Origin: a virus
DNA length: 22,692 nt
Direction: 5' to 3' (one strand)
Virus record (IMG/VR): IMGVR_UViG_3300047552_000818
Span: 1 to 22,692 of that record
In this document: positions 1 to 8,187 of the stretch, piece by piece
Layout of the letters: the number at the start of each line of letters is the position of its first letter
Numbering within the stretch: position 1 is the first letter of the stretch
The notes under the pieces: generated by a model
Told to the model about the DNA's origin: nothing
Seen by the model: only the letters and a program-made list of their open reading frames with translations
Databases searched by the model: none
Position numbers and translations under genes: made by a program

Positions 1-442
1 TCGGCACAAGACTGTCAGGTACTAGGTTCTGAATAGCAAGGTATGGTCTTTGCTTTGTAACGAAGCCGACCGCACCCTCGACTGCCTGTTTGACTCCCGG
101 AGCTTCAAAGATTGGCGTGAAAGCGCCCTGTGCGACTCCTCCTACAGTACGCAGTCCAGCACGAGCCAAATCCTTTGTTGCACCTAAGGTGCCCGATACA
201 TCAGTTATGTCACGTTGTTGCCCAAAAGACTCTGCGCCTGTCTCCACTGCCTGTTTTACCTCTCCTGCAATCCTTCCGAAATCAGAGGCTACCCGTGATA
301 GATACCCCGGAGTTTCAACACCAGCTTGAGTTGCCACCCCTTCAGGTGTCTCACTGAGGGAGTTGAAGTCGAAGGTATCACTTATTGCTTCGCCACTAAC
401 ACCAACTGGGGAGGCGCTGAGTTTGTTAAAGTCAAAAGCCAT
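1..442 (-). CDS. Partial virion-associated protein, cut by left edge
   Basis: An open frame starts at ATG 442 and runs off the window, so 147 residues of the N-terminus are visible. It begins MAFDFNKLSASPVG and repeats the motif FDFNxLSxxPxG at residues 3-14 and 24-35. The rest is rich in A, G, V, T and E, has no recognisable catalytic motif, and looks helical. It starts one base after the stop of the upstream 473-aa gene, so it is the next gene of the tail/internal-virion operon. There is no Shine-Dalgarno sequence; TAGAAT and TACAAT lie just before the start. Position and composition suggest a large internal virion or DNA-ejection protein. That is an inference from context, not a family match. 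Confidence 0.75.
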   Translation of the reverse strand, partial: MAFDFNKLSASPVGVSGEAISDTFDFNSLSETPEGVATQAGVETPGYLSRVASDFGRIAGEVKQAVETGAESFGQQRDITDVSGTLGATKDLARAGLRTVGGVAQGAFTPIFEAPGVKQAVEGAVGFVTKQRPYLAIQNLVPDSLVP

Positions 443-443
443 G

Positions 444-1865
444 TTAATTGTATTCTATCGTGTAACCCTGTTCTATAGCACTGGTTATGCCAGACGAATC
501 AAGCACTCCATATCGTACCTGCCCGTCTGGTGACAACACCTTTACTGGGGCAGAGAGGCCCGATGATGTCATTATTGCACCACGAACCTGTAGCAACTCG
601 CGACGTGCCTGTGTTGCGTTCATGTTCAGGGTCAATGACGTTTGCGCTTTCTCGAGCAGTTTACCTTCAAAGTCTGAGACAGCACCCTGACCCTTCAACT
701 CACCTCTTGCAGCAAGTGCAAGACTAGCCTTTAGATTGGCCACATTTTGTGCAACCACATAGGATGGATTCGTTGATATGTTGCGACCGACAATGTTAGT
801 AAGACCGAATGTTGTGTCAAAGTTCTTGTCGTTCAACAACAAGTTGATGTCATTGACTGTTGTTAGGTTCTTGTTCTGCTTCTTCGTGTCACCACCAGCT
901 ATTGCATCCCATGATTTTGTCGCCGGGTTCCATTGCATATCTACGCCGTTGATGCTTTTAACCTCTGGGGCTGGGGTAGTTTTTGTGCGAGCTTCTTCAA
1001 GCTGTGCTTGGTACAGCGGGTCATTCTGTCGTATCTTCTGGTTCCATAGGGTCATTTCCTTCTCACGGTCAAATGCGAGTTGAGATTCCTTTGCCTTAAT
1101 GTCAGCCTCGGCTTGCATCTTCTCGCTTGCAGTAAGGTCGTCGCGCATCATTTCAAAGTACATCTTCTGTGTGGCGAGTTGTGCTTCAATAGGCTGAAAC
1201 TCAGCGTCAACAAGCATCTGTGCACGCTCAAGAGCGAGGTTGTACTTACCTTCTGCAACAAGAGAGTCGATTGAGAGCCGTGCGAGTTTGCTGTTCTGCT
1301 CCGTCTGCATTTCATTAAGTTTCGCATCGTTTGCACCCCATGATTTACCCTGTAGGTTCTTGCGTGCCGCTGTCATCTGGTCTTCAAATGCTTGTCGTGT
1401 AGCGAGTATCTGGTTGTTGATGTCACGAACTTGTCCCTTGTTATCAAGGACGCCTTCCTGCATCTGTATCTCTGCGGTGCGTCTTCCCTTGTCCTGAAGT
1501 TGCGTGTTGAGTCCAAGCACATCTCTGGCGATACCCTGTAAGGTACCTCCTTTCTTTTCTGCCTGTATTTCCTCCTGTGCAAGTGCGTCTGCTTGTGCCT
1601 GATCTGCCTGTGAGAGCTTTATCTGTTCCGCCGTTGCTGCGTTTGCTGTTGCAAGGTTTTGCTGTGCGTTTGAGGTCGGCACTACAGGTGTCGGGGCTGT
1701 GACGCCGAGTTTAGAGGAATCTGTGGGCACGCTTGTTGCCTTCTGTACGGCTTGTGTGACCGAGGGTGCGCTGACAGGTGTGGGAGCGACTGGCTGCGGG
1801 GAGGTCATCGCCTGTGCCGACTTCAGTAGTCCCGTTCCCATTACGTCCGTGAATGTATATGCCAT
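444..1865 (-). CDS. Probable internal virion / DNA-ejection-type structural protein (473 aa)
   Basis: The protein has three parts. An A/P/T/V/Q-rich low-complexity N-terminus (about residues 15-75) is followed by a long charged A/Q/E/K-rich region likely to form coiled coils (about 80-300). A more globular C-terminal region (about 330-473) contains the stretch ARGELKGQGAVSDFEGKLLE. Segments of this LKGxGxxSDxE type occur in podovirus internal virion or DNA-transfer proteins, from my general knowledge of such families. There is no signal peptide or membrane segment. It starts one base after the stop of the 689-aa tail protein and ends one base before the next gene, so it is co-transcribed. Coding is convincing; the function is inferred. 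Confidence 0.85.
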   Translation of the reverse strand: MAYTFTDVMGTGLLKSAQAMTSPQPVAPTPVSAPSVTQAVQKATSVPTDSSKLGVTAPTPVVPTSNAQQNLATANAATAEQIKLSQADQAQADALAQEEIQAEKKGGTLQGIARDVLGLNTQLQDKGRRTAEIQMQEGVLDNKGQVRDINNQILATRQAFEDQMTAARKNLQGKSWGANDAKLNEMQTEQNSKLARLSIDSLVAEGKYNLALERAQMLVDAEFQPIEAQLATQKMYFEMMRDDLTASEKMQAEADIKAKESQLAFDREKEMTLWNQKIRQNDPLYQAQLEEARTKTTPAPEVKSINGVDMQWNPATKSWDAIAGGDTKKQNKNLTTVNDINLLLNDKNFDTTFGLTNIVGRNISTNPSYVVAQNVANLKASLALAARGELKGQGAVSDFEGKLLEKAQTSLTLNMNATQARRELLQVRGAIMTSSGLSAPVKVLSPDGQVRYGVLDSSGITSAIEQGYTIEYN

Positions 1866-1866
1866 A

Positions 1867-3936
1867 CTAGATTGCTAATTTAATTGGCGTGTGTGCCACT
1901 AATAATTCCTCTATTTCAATGTCCTCACCTCTTAATTCTACCTTAAACTGTATTGACTTAGACCGTTGTGCGATAAGAAGCTCACTGTAGCCGTCGTTGT
2001 TCTGTGGTGTTGTAGCGTCTAGGGTGCCGAGTTTTGTCCATCGGGATACAACTGCACGTCCTGTATCGCTTGCAGTGAGGTTCTTAATGTCCTCGTCTAT
2101 GTTGACAGTGTATGTTCCTGTTGACTCGGTGATGCTGGAAACGTGTGCAAGATACCCAGCTCCGGTGCCCTGGACAACCTCAACCTCATCCCCAGCGAGA
2201 ACATTTGCCCACTGTGTATCCGTTGTGGTGAACGTATTGCTGTCGGTCCAAGTTATCGTGCCCGAGAGGTCGGTAACACGCACGATGGGTTCTTCGTTTA
2301 CACCAGTTCTGTACTTAATAACAATCTTATCAAGACCTGTTACGAGACTACTGTGCTTTATGTAGAGCTTCTGCCAGTCGTCTTGAAGTTGTCGGCTTTG
2401 GAACTTACTTGTGATGAAATATCCTCTATTCTCGGTGTCTTTGAGAACGAATCCACCGCAGTCATATTCAGTCGTTCCCGTCTTTGCGACGTTTGCACCG
2501 TAGAAGATGTCCTGGTAGTATATACCAACAGTTGAACCGCGACCAGTTTCGTCCACAGATACTACCCCCTGTGCGCCCGAAGCATATGACTGTCCGAAGT
2601 CGGTCTTGAGATAGAACTGAAGTGTCTGGTTGCTTCCTCCTGTGCCAGTAAGGTCTACGGCTGTGCCTGCAATGGCGTTGTTGTATGAAGTTGCGAGTTT
2701 TATTGTCGTTGCGTCTATCTTAATCGTGTAGTAGAGTCCGTCATCAGTTAATCCAGCAAGGGTTGTGCCGTCTGCGTTTGAATACCGCACAGGAGTACCC
2801 GTTTCGTATCCTGTGGTGACAGTAATCCTGTCAGTTGTTGTGTTTACATCTGTTGTTGGTATGACATCAACGACAATCTTTGTTGCTGTTGTTGCGTGGC
2901 GGTGATAGAGGCCCACATTTTCATCGTAGCACCATATACCCGCTGGCTGTTCTGCTAGGAAGAGCTCACCCCTGTTGGTTCTTCCTGTGAGCGTACTGTC
3001 CACGTTAAAGAGCGCCAGTGTTCCCATTGTTGTAGATGAACAGCTCTTGTTTACGTTTTGCTCACCTAAAAACATGAGGCTGTCTGTGTAGTAGCAAGGG
3101 AACGCTGCAACCTCCTCAAGTCCCTGTGGTGTCCAGTACATTAGTTGCCCTGTACCATTTATGAAAAGGAATGAACCCTTGTAGGGTGTTGGTGATACAC
3201 ATGTTGAGGCTCCTATGTAGTAGGAATAGTTTGCACTGGTGGTCTTGCCATCCCAGACGAAGAACGCGCCATTCCCTGCGTTTGCAGTATCGTGCGTCGT
3301 GATTCCTATGTACCCATTATTCCATGCAAGTCCCCGTGCCTCGATTCCTGTCGGTATGGTTAGCTTCGGTGTGGTTACTCCAAAGGCCCCTGTTACCTGT
3401 TCAACCTCACTTCCGTCAGTAACTGCAACATTGACGGTTGAAAGAAAACTACAAGCGGCATGAACAGACGTACCAATGGATGCGCTGATGCCGCGGTCAG
3501 TCCAAGTATTAGCCCACCCGCCCGTTGAACGAGTGTAGAGGTCTTCGTAGGTGAAGTACCAAATGTCGTCATCAAAGATGATTGCCCCCGCCTTTTCTTT
3601 ATGGGATGAGCTGTTTACTGGTGCTCCTGTAGATGAGGTCTGTACGCAGTTCATGTACCCGCCGCAGTATGAGAGTGACTCGTTCCGCATGTCGAGGTTA
3701 AAAATGCCCTCATCAGTGCATACGTCAAAGATTCCCGCCCCTGGTGAGTTGTAGAGTATTGGTACACCAAAGTCAGCGTCATCGGCATCACTCAAGAAAC
3801 TAACGGTTGGCTTACTCAAACGAATATACCCCTCCTTATCAAAGACGAGGTTTCTATTCGCTATAATGTCAGGGACTTTGTTGTTAGCGTGCTGGACAGT
3901 CCATCTGCCATCTTCTCTTGCGGGTAGTTTCATCAT
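1867..3936 (-). CDS. Large beta-rich tail protein (tail nozzle/tube-like)
   Basis: This 689-aa protein is rich in T, G, N, S, V and aromatic residues, with many short beta-strand-like segments. The first 350 residues look like a beta-propeller (repeated pieces such as IIFDDDIWYFT, GAFFVWDGKT and GSFLFINGTGQLMYW). The pattern YFITSKFQSRQ lies near residue 505. The start ATGATG overlaps the TGA stop of the preceding gene (ATGA), which indicates translational coupling. It lies two genes downstream of the head-tail adaptor, where podoviruses carry the nozzle or tail-tubular B-like protein (T7 gp12). It is somewhat shorter than T7 gp12. The assignment rests on position, size and composition; a tail spike or other beta-propeller tail component remains possible. 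Confidence 0.8.
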   Translation of the reverse strand: MMKLPAREDGRWTVQHANNKVPDIIANRNLVFDKEGYIRLSKPTVSFLSDADDADFGVPILYNSPGAGIFDVCTDEGIFNLDMRNESLSYCGGYMNCVQTSSTGAPVNSSSHKEKAGAIIFDDDIWYFTYEDLYTRSTGGWANTWTDRGISASIGTSVHAACSFLSTVNVAVTDGSEVEQVTGAFGVTTPKLTIPTGIEARGLAWNNGYIGITTHDTANAGNGAFFVWDGKTTSANYSYYIGASTCVSPTPYKGSFLFINGTGQLMYWTPQGLEEVAAFPCYYTDSLMFLGEQNVNKSCSSTTMGTLALFNVDSTLTGRTNRGELFLAEQPAGIWCYDENVGLYHRHATTATKIVVDVIPTTDVNTTTDRITVTTGYETGTPVRYSNADGTTLAGLTDDGLYYTIKIDATTIKLATSYNNAIAGTAVDLTGTGGSNQTLQFYLKTDFGQSYASGAQGVVSVDETGRGSTVGIYYQDIFYGANVAKTGTTEYDCGGFVLKDTENRGYFITSKFQSRQLQDDWQKLYIKHSSLVTGLDKIVIKYRTGVNEEPIVRVTDLSGTITWTDSNTFTTTDTQWANVLAGDEVEVVQGTGAGYLAHVSSITESTGTYTVNIDEDIKNLTASDTGRAVVSRWTKLGTLDATTPQNNDGYSELLIAQRSKSIQFKVELRGEDIEIEELLVAHTPIKLAI

Positions 3937-4181
3937 GGTGCTACTGTTGCTATTTTACGTCTTGTTCCTTGGATAGTAATGGGAATGTTCGTTCCATCCC
4001 ACGTTCCTACGACAACGATGCCCTGTTTCTCCACACGTTCTAGTTGGGCTTCAAGTTTTGCAAGACGAGCCTCAACTTCGGCACTTAACGCAAGCGCATC
4101 ATTGCGTGCCTGTTTATTTGCGTCTTTCGTGTCTGTTGAGCTTCCTGCGTTTGCGTACATATTAGCGATAGTTATGGACAT
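3933..4181 (-). CDS. Small coiled-coil tail-module protein
   Basis: The open frame extends upstream to 4274, but the natural start is ATG 4181 (MSITIANMYANAG), because the longer N-terminus would lie inside the adaptor gene. That gives 82 residues and a 20-base overlap with the adaptor's stop at 4162. ATG 4160, just after that stop, is an alternative. Residues about 17-50 form a clear heptad-like helix (ALALSAEVEARLAKLEAQLE). The last 30 residues look like a small beta unit (VVVGTWDGTNIPITIQG). Small coiled-coil proteins between the adaptor and nozzle genes are common in podovirus-like genomes, but I recognise no family. It is translationally coupled to the downstream tail gene. Confidence 0.7.
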   Translation of the reverse strand: MSITIANMYANAGSSTDTKDANKQARNDALALSAEVEARLAKLEAQLERVEKQGIVVVGTWDGTNIPITIQGTRRKIATVAP

Positions 4182-4845
4182 TGGTTCGTAACTGTAGCTT
4201 GTCATCCCTGTCACGGCGGGCATAGTGGTCCACAACTCCGTTTTCCAGCTTGAATATCTCCTTCTCCAAGTCATCCATGATAGGCAGTTGGTTTATGAGC
4301 GCGAAGTCGTAGGCCGCATAGAGAGGTAAGATGCGGTGAAATAGTGAGGCGAAGCCCGGAGCTTTTGTTGTGTCGCTAACAAGGAAGTATTCAGGACCGC
4401 GTTTGTAGTAGGCCTTGAGGCTTGCGTCCTGTGAGTAATCTGGTTTTGGGTATAGTTTGACGGTGCTTCCAACCTTGTCGTAGTAGGCCGGGACACCTGC
4501 AGTCATCAAAAATGACGTTTCTGACTGTTGGTAGAGGTCTGCTGGGTCAATCGGCATGAGCTGTGCCCAATAACCATCGGAATCCTTACGTTCGAGACGT
4601 TCAAGTTCTAGGTGCGTGAGGTCAAGGGTGTAATCCTGTTGGTTTGCAACAAGCGGTGTCGTGGCGATAGGTAAATCTGTCTGGTTTCCATCATCCCACT
4701 GCCATCGTCCTTCAGCTTCTCTAATAAGGGCTACAACACGGTCTTGAGCGTTGTTAGCACTTACCGTGATGTCAGCAGTTGTGAAAGAGGTGGAGTCTGC
4801 TTTAACCAGTCGTCGCGCCTCCGCTAGTATTTGTGTGAACGTCAT
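4162..4845 (-). CDS. Head-tail adaptor (T7 gp11-like connector)
   Basis: This 227-aa protein is predicted to dock on the portal and link the head to the tail nozzle. It has an N-terminal helical part (ILAEARRLVKADS), a central part ending in the segment PAYYDKVG and LYPKPD (residues about 119-136), a following YYKRGPEYF, and C-terminal helices with FHRILPLYAAYDFALINQLP. The PxYY...LYPxPD pattern is characteristic of podovirus adaptor proteins. I chose ATG 4845, not the GTG at 4851, because TATAAT ends exactly seven bases before it, as in the portal gene. The N-terminal codons overlap the end of the upstream glycosyltransferase frame by 44 bases. Confidence 0.85.
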   Translation of the reverse strand: MTFTQILAEARRLVKADSTSFTTADITVSANNAQDRVVALIREAEGRWQWDDGNQTDLPIATTPLVANQQDYTLDLTHLELERLERKDSDGYWAQLMPIDPADLYQQSETSFLMTAGVPAYYDKVGSTVKLYPKPDYSQDASLKAYYKRGPEYFLVSDTTKAPGFASLFHRILPLYAAYDFALINQLPIMDDLEKEIFKLENGVVDHYARRDRDDKLQLRTNVHNYR

Positions 4846-6004
4846 TGCCACTATTATACACTATGGCGTTTAATGACTTCGCTATATCTTCACCGAGGGT
4901 GCTGTTGTTGTACTGCCAGTTTTGCGTGATGTGTTGCTTTGCCTGTTGTGCCATTTTCTTATACCTGTCGTGGTGAAGAACGGCATCTTCAAGTGTTTCG
5001 TACCAGTCATTCTTATTGCATAAGGCACCAGTCTTGCCGTCAGTGATGGTTTCTACACCCCGCACAGGCATGGAGTAGGGGTAGACGTTGCTTGCAATGG
5101 TGGGTATTTCAAACATTGAGTACTCCATCCATTTAATGTGTGATTTGGCACGGGTGAACTGTGTATCTACAAGCGGTGCAATGCCTACGTGCCACGGACG
5201 CTCTGAAAGCCACTTGGGGTACTCTCTAAACGTCGGTGTTGCACCAACAAGGGCCATTCTGAGCAGTAAGTCATCGTCTCCGGTCTTGAGGTGTGTGCCG
5301 ATGTGTTTTACGAGGTCTTTCATGCTTAAAAGTCCCAATACCTCGAACCATACGTGGTCATACTTACGCATTATCTCTAAAATGGGCTCTATAACCATGT
5401 CAAAGTCGTCTTTGTGCGAGTTTGAGCCTGAATACCCTATCGTAAACCTGTCTTTCGGTAGTTGTATGGGGGTTTCTGCCCAATCAGCCACGTCATTCAT
5501 GTTTGGAACGTGTATAAACGTCTTATTGAGCCCGTGACGCTCCTTAAAATGTGCATCGAGGCGGTTTTTCAGTGGAATTGTGCTTACTGAGATGGCATCA
5601 GCGAGGGAAAGTGTCGCAGAAAGGTAGGCTCGTTCGTGTTTGGTGTGCTTAAAGCGGTCATAGAGCTGGTTGCTCTCGGGTATATCAAGGTAATTGTCGT
5701 CTATGTCGATGATAACCTTCTTGCCGTGCTTCTGTGCATAGTAAAAAATAGCTCCTGCTGCGTGTGGATCAGCAAAGTAGCCAGTCCAAAACACATCAAA
5801 CTCCTTGAAGATGTTGTCCCACTGTTCTTCTATATTGCTACCGTAGGCAGTTATCTCCTGCCCGACGACACGAACATCATGGAACTTGGCGAGTTGTTCC
5901 ATTGGTTTGATGATGCGGTAATAGCCTATGCCACCATAGGTGTTCTTTACCTTACGTTCTGGTGTGTGTCCGTAATCGGTGAACGCCGCGAGTATCTTAG
6001 TCAT
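4802..6004 (-). CDS. GT-B fold glycosyltransferase (GT4-like)
   Basis: This 400-aa protein is likely a retaining nucleotide-sugar glycosyltransferase. The N-terminal Rossmann-like domain contains GGIGYYRIIKPMEQL (about residues 24-38), typical of the acceptor side of GT4 enzymes, and IIDIDDN (98-104). The C-terminal donor domain opens with GYSGSNSHKDDF (190-201) and has KWMEYSMFEIPTIAS, matching the acidic residue of the E-x7-E-like donor-binding region. Its start overlaps the upstream gene's stop (ATGA). Its last residues (YNSGNDVHTN onward) read through the promoter and start of the adaptor gene, so the natural end may have been lost on insertion. It is the final gene of the glycan cassette. 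The sugar and acceptor are unknown. Confidence 0.85.
   Translation of the reverse strand: MTKILAAFTDYGHTPERKVKNTYGGIGYYRIIKPMEQLAKFHDVRVVGQEITAYGSNIEEQWDNIFKEFDVFWTGYFADPHAAGAIFYYAQKHGKKVIIDIDDNYLDIPESNQLYDRFKHTKHERAYLSATLSLADAISVSTIPLKNRLDAHFKERHGLNKTFIHVPNMNDVADWAETPIQLPKDRFTIGYSGSNSHKDDFDMVIEPILEIMRKYDHVWFEVLGLLSMKDLVKHIGTHLKTGDDDLLLRMALVGATPTFREYPKWLSERPWHVGIAPLVDTQFTRAKSHIKWMEYSMFEIPTIASNVYPYSMPVRGVETITDGKTGALCNKNDWYETLEDAVLHHDRYKKMAQQAKQHITQNWQYNNSTLGEDIAKSLNAIVYNSGNDVHTNTSGGATTG
4853..4858 (-). promoter_or_regulatory. TATAAT promoter element directly upstream of the adaptor
   Basis: The minus strand reads TGTATAATAGTGGCAATG. A consensus -10 hexamer ends seven bases before the ATG, so transcription would begin at or near the start codon (leaderless type). 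The preceding bases ATAG are identical to those before the portal gene's equivalent element. This gives the tail module its own possible promoter inside the end of the glycosyltransferase gene. No clear -35 was seen. Confidence 0.5.
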
Positions 6005-6672
6005 GCCTCAATGCGTGGGGTTAAGTGCGGAACTGCGTGTATCACATCGCCACGGTAGGCTTCTGCAACAAGGTCAGTCCACGGTTGGTCTATGTAGTGT
6101 ACCTCAATTCCAGCTTTGTTGATTGCGTAGGGAAAAGAAATCTGGTCACGTACACTGTGACGGCAGTATTCTGCCCACCATGCATTGTTAAACGCCTCTG
6201 TACGGGCGTTATGCCTACGAATAATGAAGCTACACTCAGCAAGTCCACGATGTTTCCCATACCCGGAGTCTTCGTAGCCCTTCACCTGCTCAATAATCAC
6301 TTCAGGGTCGTCAAGTCTGTTCTTGGCACAGATAATCGCTTCGTCGTATAGGCAATCCCTATTTGGGTGCTTGAACACGGCAATGTCACTATCCTGTAGG
6401 TAACGCTCGACGACTTCTTCTGGTGTGATGAGTAGTTTTAGGTTTGCGTCCATCCATATGCTGTACTTGGTGTCTACGTACTGGTGTATGAGCATTTTGT
6501 GGATGCGCGAGTTTCGACGCTCACTCTTGAACCTATCGTGCACGGGGCGGTGTTCCCATGTCTTGCTACTGAACTGGTGTTCAGTGAACGCAAGCCACTT
6601 CGCACTTCCCTTGTTCTGGTCGTGGCGCAAGTCATCCTTACCGCCCGTCACTGCTGTAACGACGGTTATCAT
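6001..6672 (-). CDS. DUF616/TOD1-type glycosyltransferase-like protein
   Basis: This 223-aa protein matches the pattern of the DUF616 (TOD1/MUCI70) glycosyltransferase-like family: SIWMDAN at residues 71-77 (DxD-like), KHPNRDCLYDEA at 101-112, GLAECSFIIRRHN around 143-155, WW at 165-166 and QISF at 177-180. Members are GT-A-like and are known in plants and in bacterial and phage polysaccharide loci. Here it should act in the cytoplasm within the cassette. It has four-base ATGA overlaps with the genes on both sides, indicating strict translational coupling. Substrate is unknown. Confidence 0.8.
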   Translation of the reverse strand: MITVVTAVTGGKDDLRHDQNKGSAKWLAFTEHQFSSKTWEHRPVHDRFKSERRNSRIHKMLIHQYVDTKYSIWMDANLKLLITPEEVVERYLQDSDIAVFKHPNRDCLYDEAIICAKNRLDDPEVIIEQVKGYEDSGYGKHRGLAECSFIIRRHNARTEAFNNAWWAEYCRHSVRDQISFPYAINKAGIEVHYIDQPWTDLVAEAYRGDVIHAVPHLTPRIEA

Positions 6673-7451
6673 AGGAGGTGCGCTTCGCGTAGTACCTTGA
6701 GTCCATCGTCTTCCTCTGCGGTGTTTATGCCGTGCGTGTTCCCGATGTAGCCACGTTCACCCTCTATGCAGTACGCACTGACGCGATAGCTTGGTGACAT
6801 GAAGCCAACAAGGATGTTATTCGCCTCAATGAATCGTGCCATTGGGTATACCGTGGAGTTCCAGTCATAGAGCTCCTCTGTACCCTCACCAGCGGTTGTT
6901 TCTCCCTCACGGGTAAGCGTTGTGTCCGATAGGTCAAACTTCCCACCCATCTTCTCAAGTACGGAACGTGTGAAGAACTCGCACGAACCGCGCAGGTTCC
7001 CTTTAGGCATACCAAGTGAGTTTGCAAGTATCTCCCACTGACCGAATGAATCATCCTCAATAACATCTCGAAGCCACTTGTCGTTTAGTATGAGGTTGTC
7101 GTCATGGGTAAAGAGGAACAGGTCATAGTCTTTATAGTTATGCCCGGCAAGCCACTGATTTGAGTTACCCCAATCACCTATAGTGTTTGGGTGTTCCTCA
7201 TACGTCCAACCAAGTGCCTCTATTTCCTTCTTAGTGATGATGCGTTCGTAGAGTCTCTTGTCTAGGTCTGCACGATCGCCTGTGAACTCCCTACCCTTCT
7301 TCTCTTTCTTGGCGTGTTTTGGGTCGCGGTGTGATATACAGAAGAACTCATAGTCCCATCCTTCGGCACGCCTCTGCTTCAGCATCATCTCGTAAAACTG
7401 GCTTGGAAAATGCCAGCCCGACGCCACGACTGCTAGTCTTTTATTGGGCAT
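6669..7451 (-). CDS. GT-A glycosyltransferase-like protein
   Basis: This 260-aa protein begins with a beta strand typical of Rossmann-like GT-A folds (KRLAVVASGWHFPSQFYEMM). It has FLFTHDDNLIL at residues 112-122, where HDDN is a plausible DxD metal/nucleotide-sugar site. The region GNLRGSCEFFTRSVLEKMGGKFD and later aromatic segments fit the acceptor half of such enzymes. It overlaps the methyltransferase upstream by 19 bases and the DUF616 gene downstream by ATGA. A role in transferring a sugar in this cassette is inferred; the exact GT family is uncertain. Confidence 0.75.
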   Translation of the reverse strand: MPNKRLAVVASGWHFPSQFYEMMLKQRRAEGWDYEFFCISHRDPKHAKKEKKGREFTGDRADLDKRLYERIITKKEIEALGWTYEEHPNTIGDWGNSNQWLAGHNYKDYDLFLFTHDDNLILNDKWLRDVIEDDSFGQWEILANSLGMPKGNLRGSCEFFTRSVLEKMGGKFDLSDTTLTREGETTAGEGTEELYDWNSTVYPMARFIEANNILVGFMSPSYRVSAYCIEGERGYIGNTHGINTAEEDDGLKVLREAHLL

Positions 7452-7873
7452 AGTTCAAAGGTCATTTGGCGACCATTATTCTCTAATAAAGAAACCTTAA
7501 AGGGCTTGAAACCATACGATTTTCCGTACTGCTCATACCGCCTGTGGCCGTGTTCCATGTAGGTGAAGCTCTGGTCGGTGAACCGTCTACAATCTAGCGG
7601 ATCCTGCCATGCACAGATGTCTTCGGCATTCGGTACTCGTATCAGTATAGTGCCTTTTGTAACTCGGTGCAGTTCGTTCATCACAAAGATGAAGTCTGCG
7701 CCACGTTCTATCTGGGTTAAAACATTCTGCGCCACCACCTCGTCAAAGGAATTGTCTTCAAACGGGATACCGTCTAGTACGTTGAGAACTAGGTCCGGGC
7801 CTACATCACTTGATATGTCGGCGTTTATATAGCCCTCGCGTTTATCCCTACCACAGCCAAGGTTTAGTTTCAT
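7433..7873 (-). CDS. Class I SAM-dependent methyltransferase (short)
   Basis: This 146-aa protein starts with the SAM-binding motif KLNLGCGRDKREGYINADI (motif I, residues 2-20), followed by DLVLNVLDGIPFEDNSFDEV (motif II-like) and the strand TILIRVPNAEDI. It is shorter than most Methyltransf_11 proteins, so it may be a minimal domain. It overlaps the GNAT gene by ATGA. In this setting it most likely methylates a sugar (O- or N-methyl), but a protein or other substrate cannot be excluded. Confidence 0.8.
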   Translation of the reverse strand: MKLNLGCGRDKREGYINADISSDVGPDLVLNVLDGIPFEDNSFDEVVAQNVLTQIERGADFIFVMNELHRVTKGTILIRVPNAEDICAWQDPLDCRRFTDQSFTYMEHGHRRYEQYGKSYGFKPFKVSLLENNGRQMTFELCPIKD

Positions 7874-8187
7874 ATCTTATTCCAAGGTTTCATTTCTTTT
7901 AATGTGAGGCGCATTGCGGTATTGAGCCTATCGGTAAAGCCAAATGATTCATAGAAGGCTTTAATGTGTGGCTTGTCCTGTCGGACGGTCAACTCAACGC
8001 AGTCTGCACCCCTATCACGTGCTTCCTTTAATGCCTTGTTGATGAGTTCTGTTGCGTAGCCGTGCTTGCGGTGGTCTTCGCGTGTCCACACCTCCTCAAT
8101 CACGCACACATACCTCGACGGTAAGTGCACACAGTACATCTCAAGTGAGCTTATGACCTCGCCACCAATGTGTTTAGTGAACTTCAT
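7870..8187 (-). CDS. GNAT family N-acetyltransferase
   Basis: The acetyl-CoA binding motif is clear: TREDHRKHGYATELINKALK contains the R-x-x-G-x-A signature. It is followed by GADCVELTVRQDKPHIKAFY and SFGFTD, the usual final GNAT beta strand and helix. I start at ATG 8187 (MKFTKHIG), which overlaps the upstream stop as ATGA, rather than the longer non-ATG start at 8199. That gives 105 residues. Beside a DegT aminotransferase, the likely job is N-acetylation of the amino sugar made by the cassette. This is an inference from context. Confidence 0.82.
   Translation of the reverse strand: MKFTKHIGGEVISSLEMYCVHLPSRYVCVIEEVWTREDHRKHGYATELINKALKEARDRGADCVELTVRQDKPHIKAFYESFGFTDRLNTAMRLTLKEMKPWNKI

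Noticed and set aside
5088-6058. Long plus-strand open frames opposite the glycosyltransferase genes
   Set aside because: They are shadows: the minus-strand frames have clear glycosyltransferase motifs, tight overlaps and no gaps, while the plus-strand translations show no motif.
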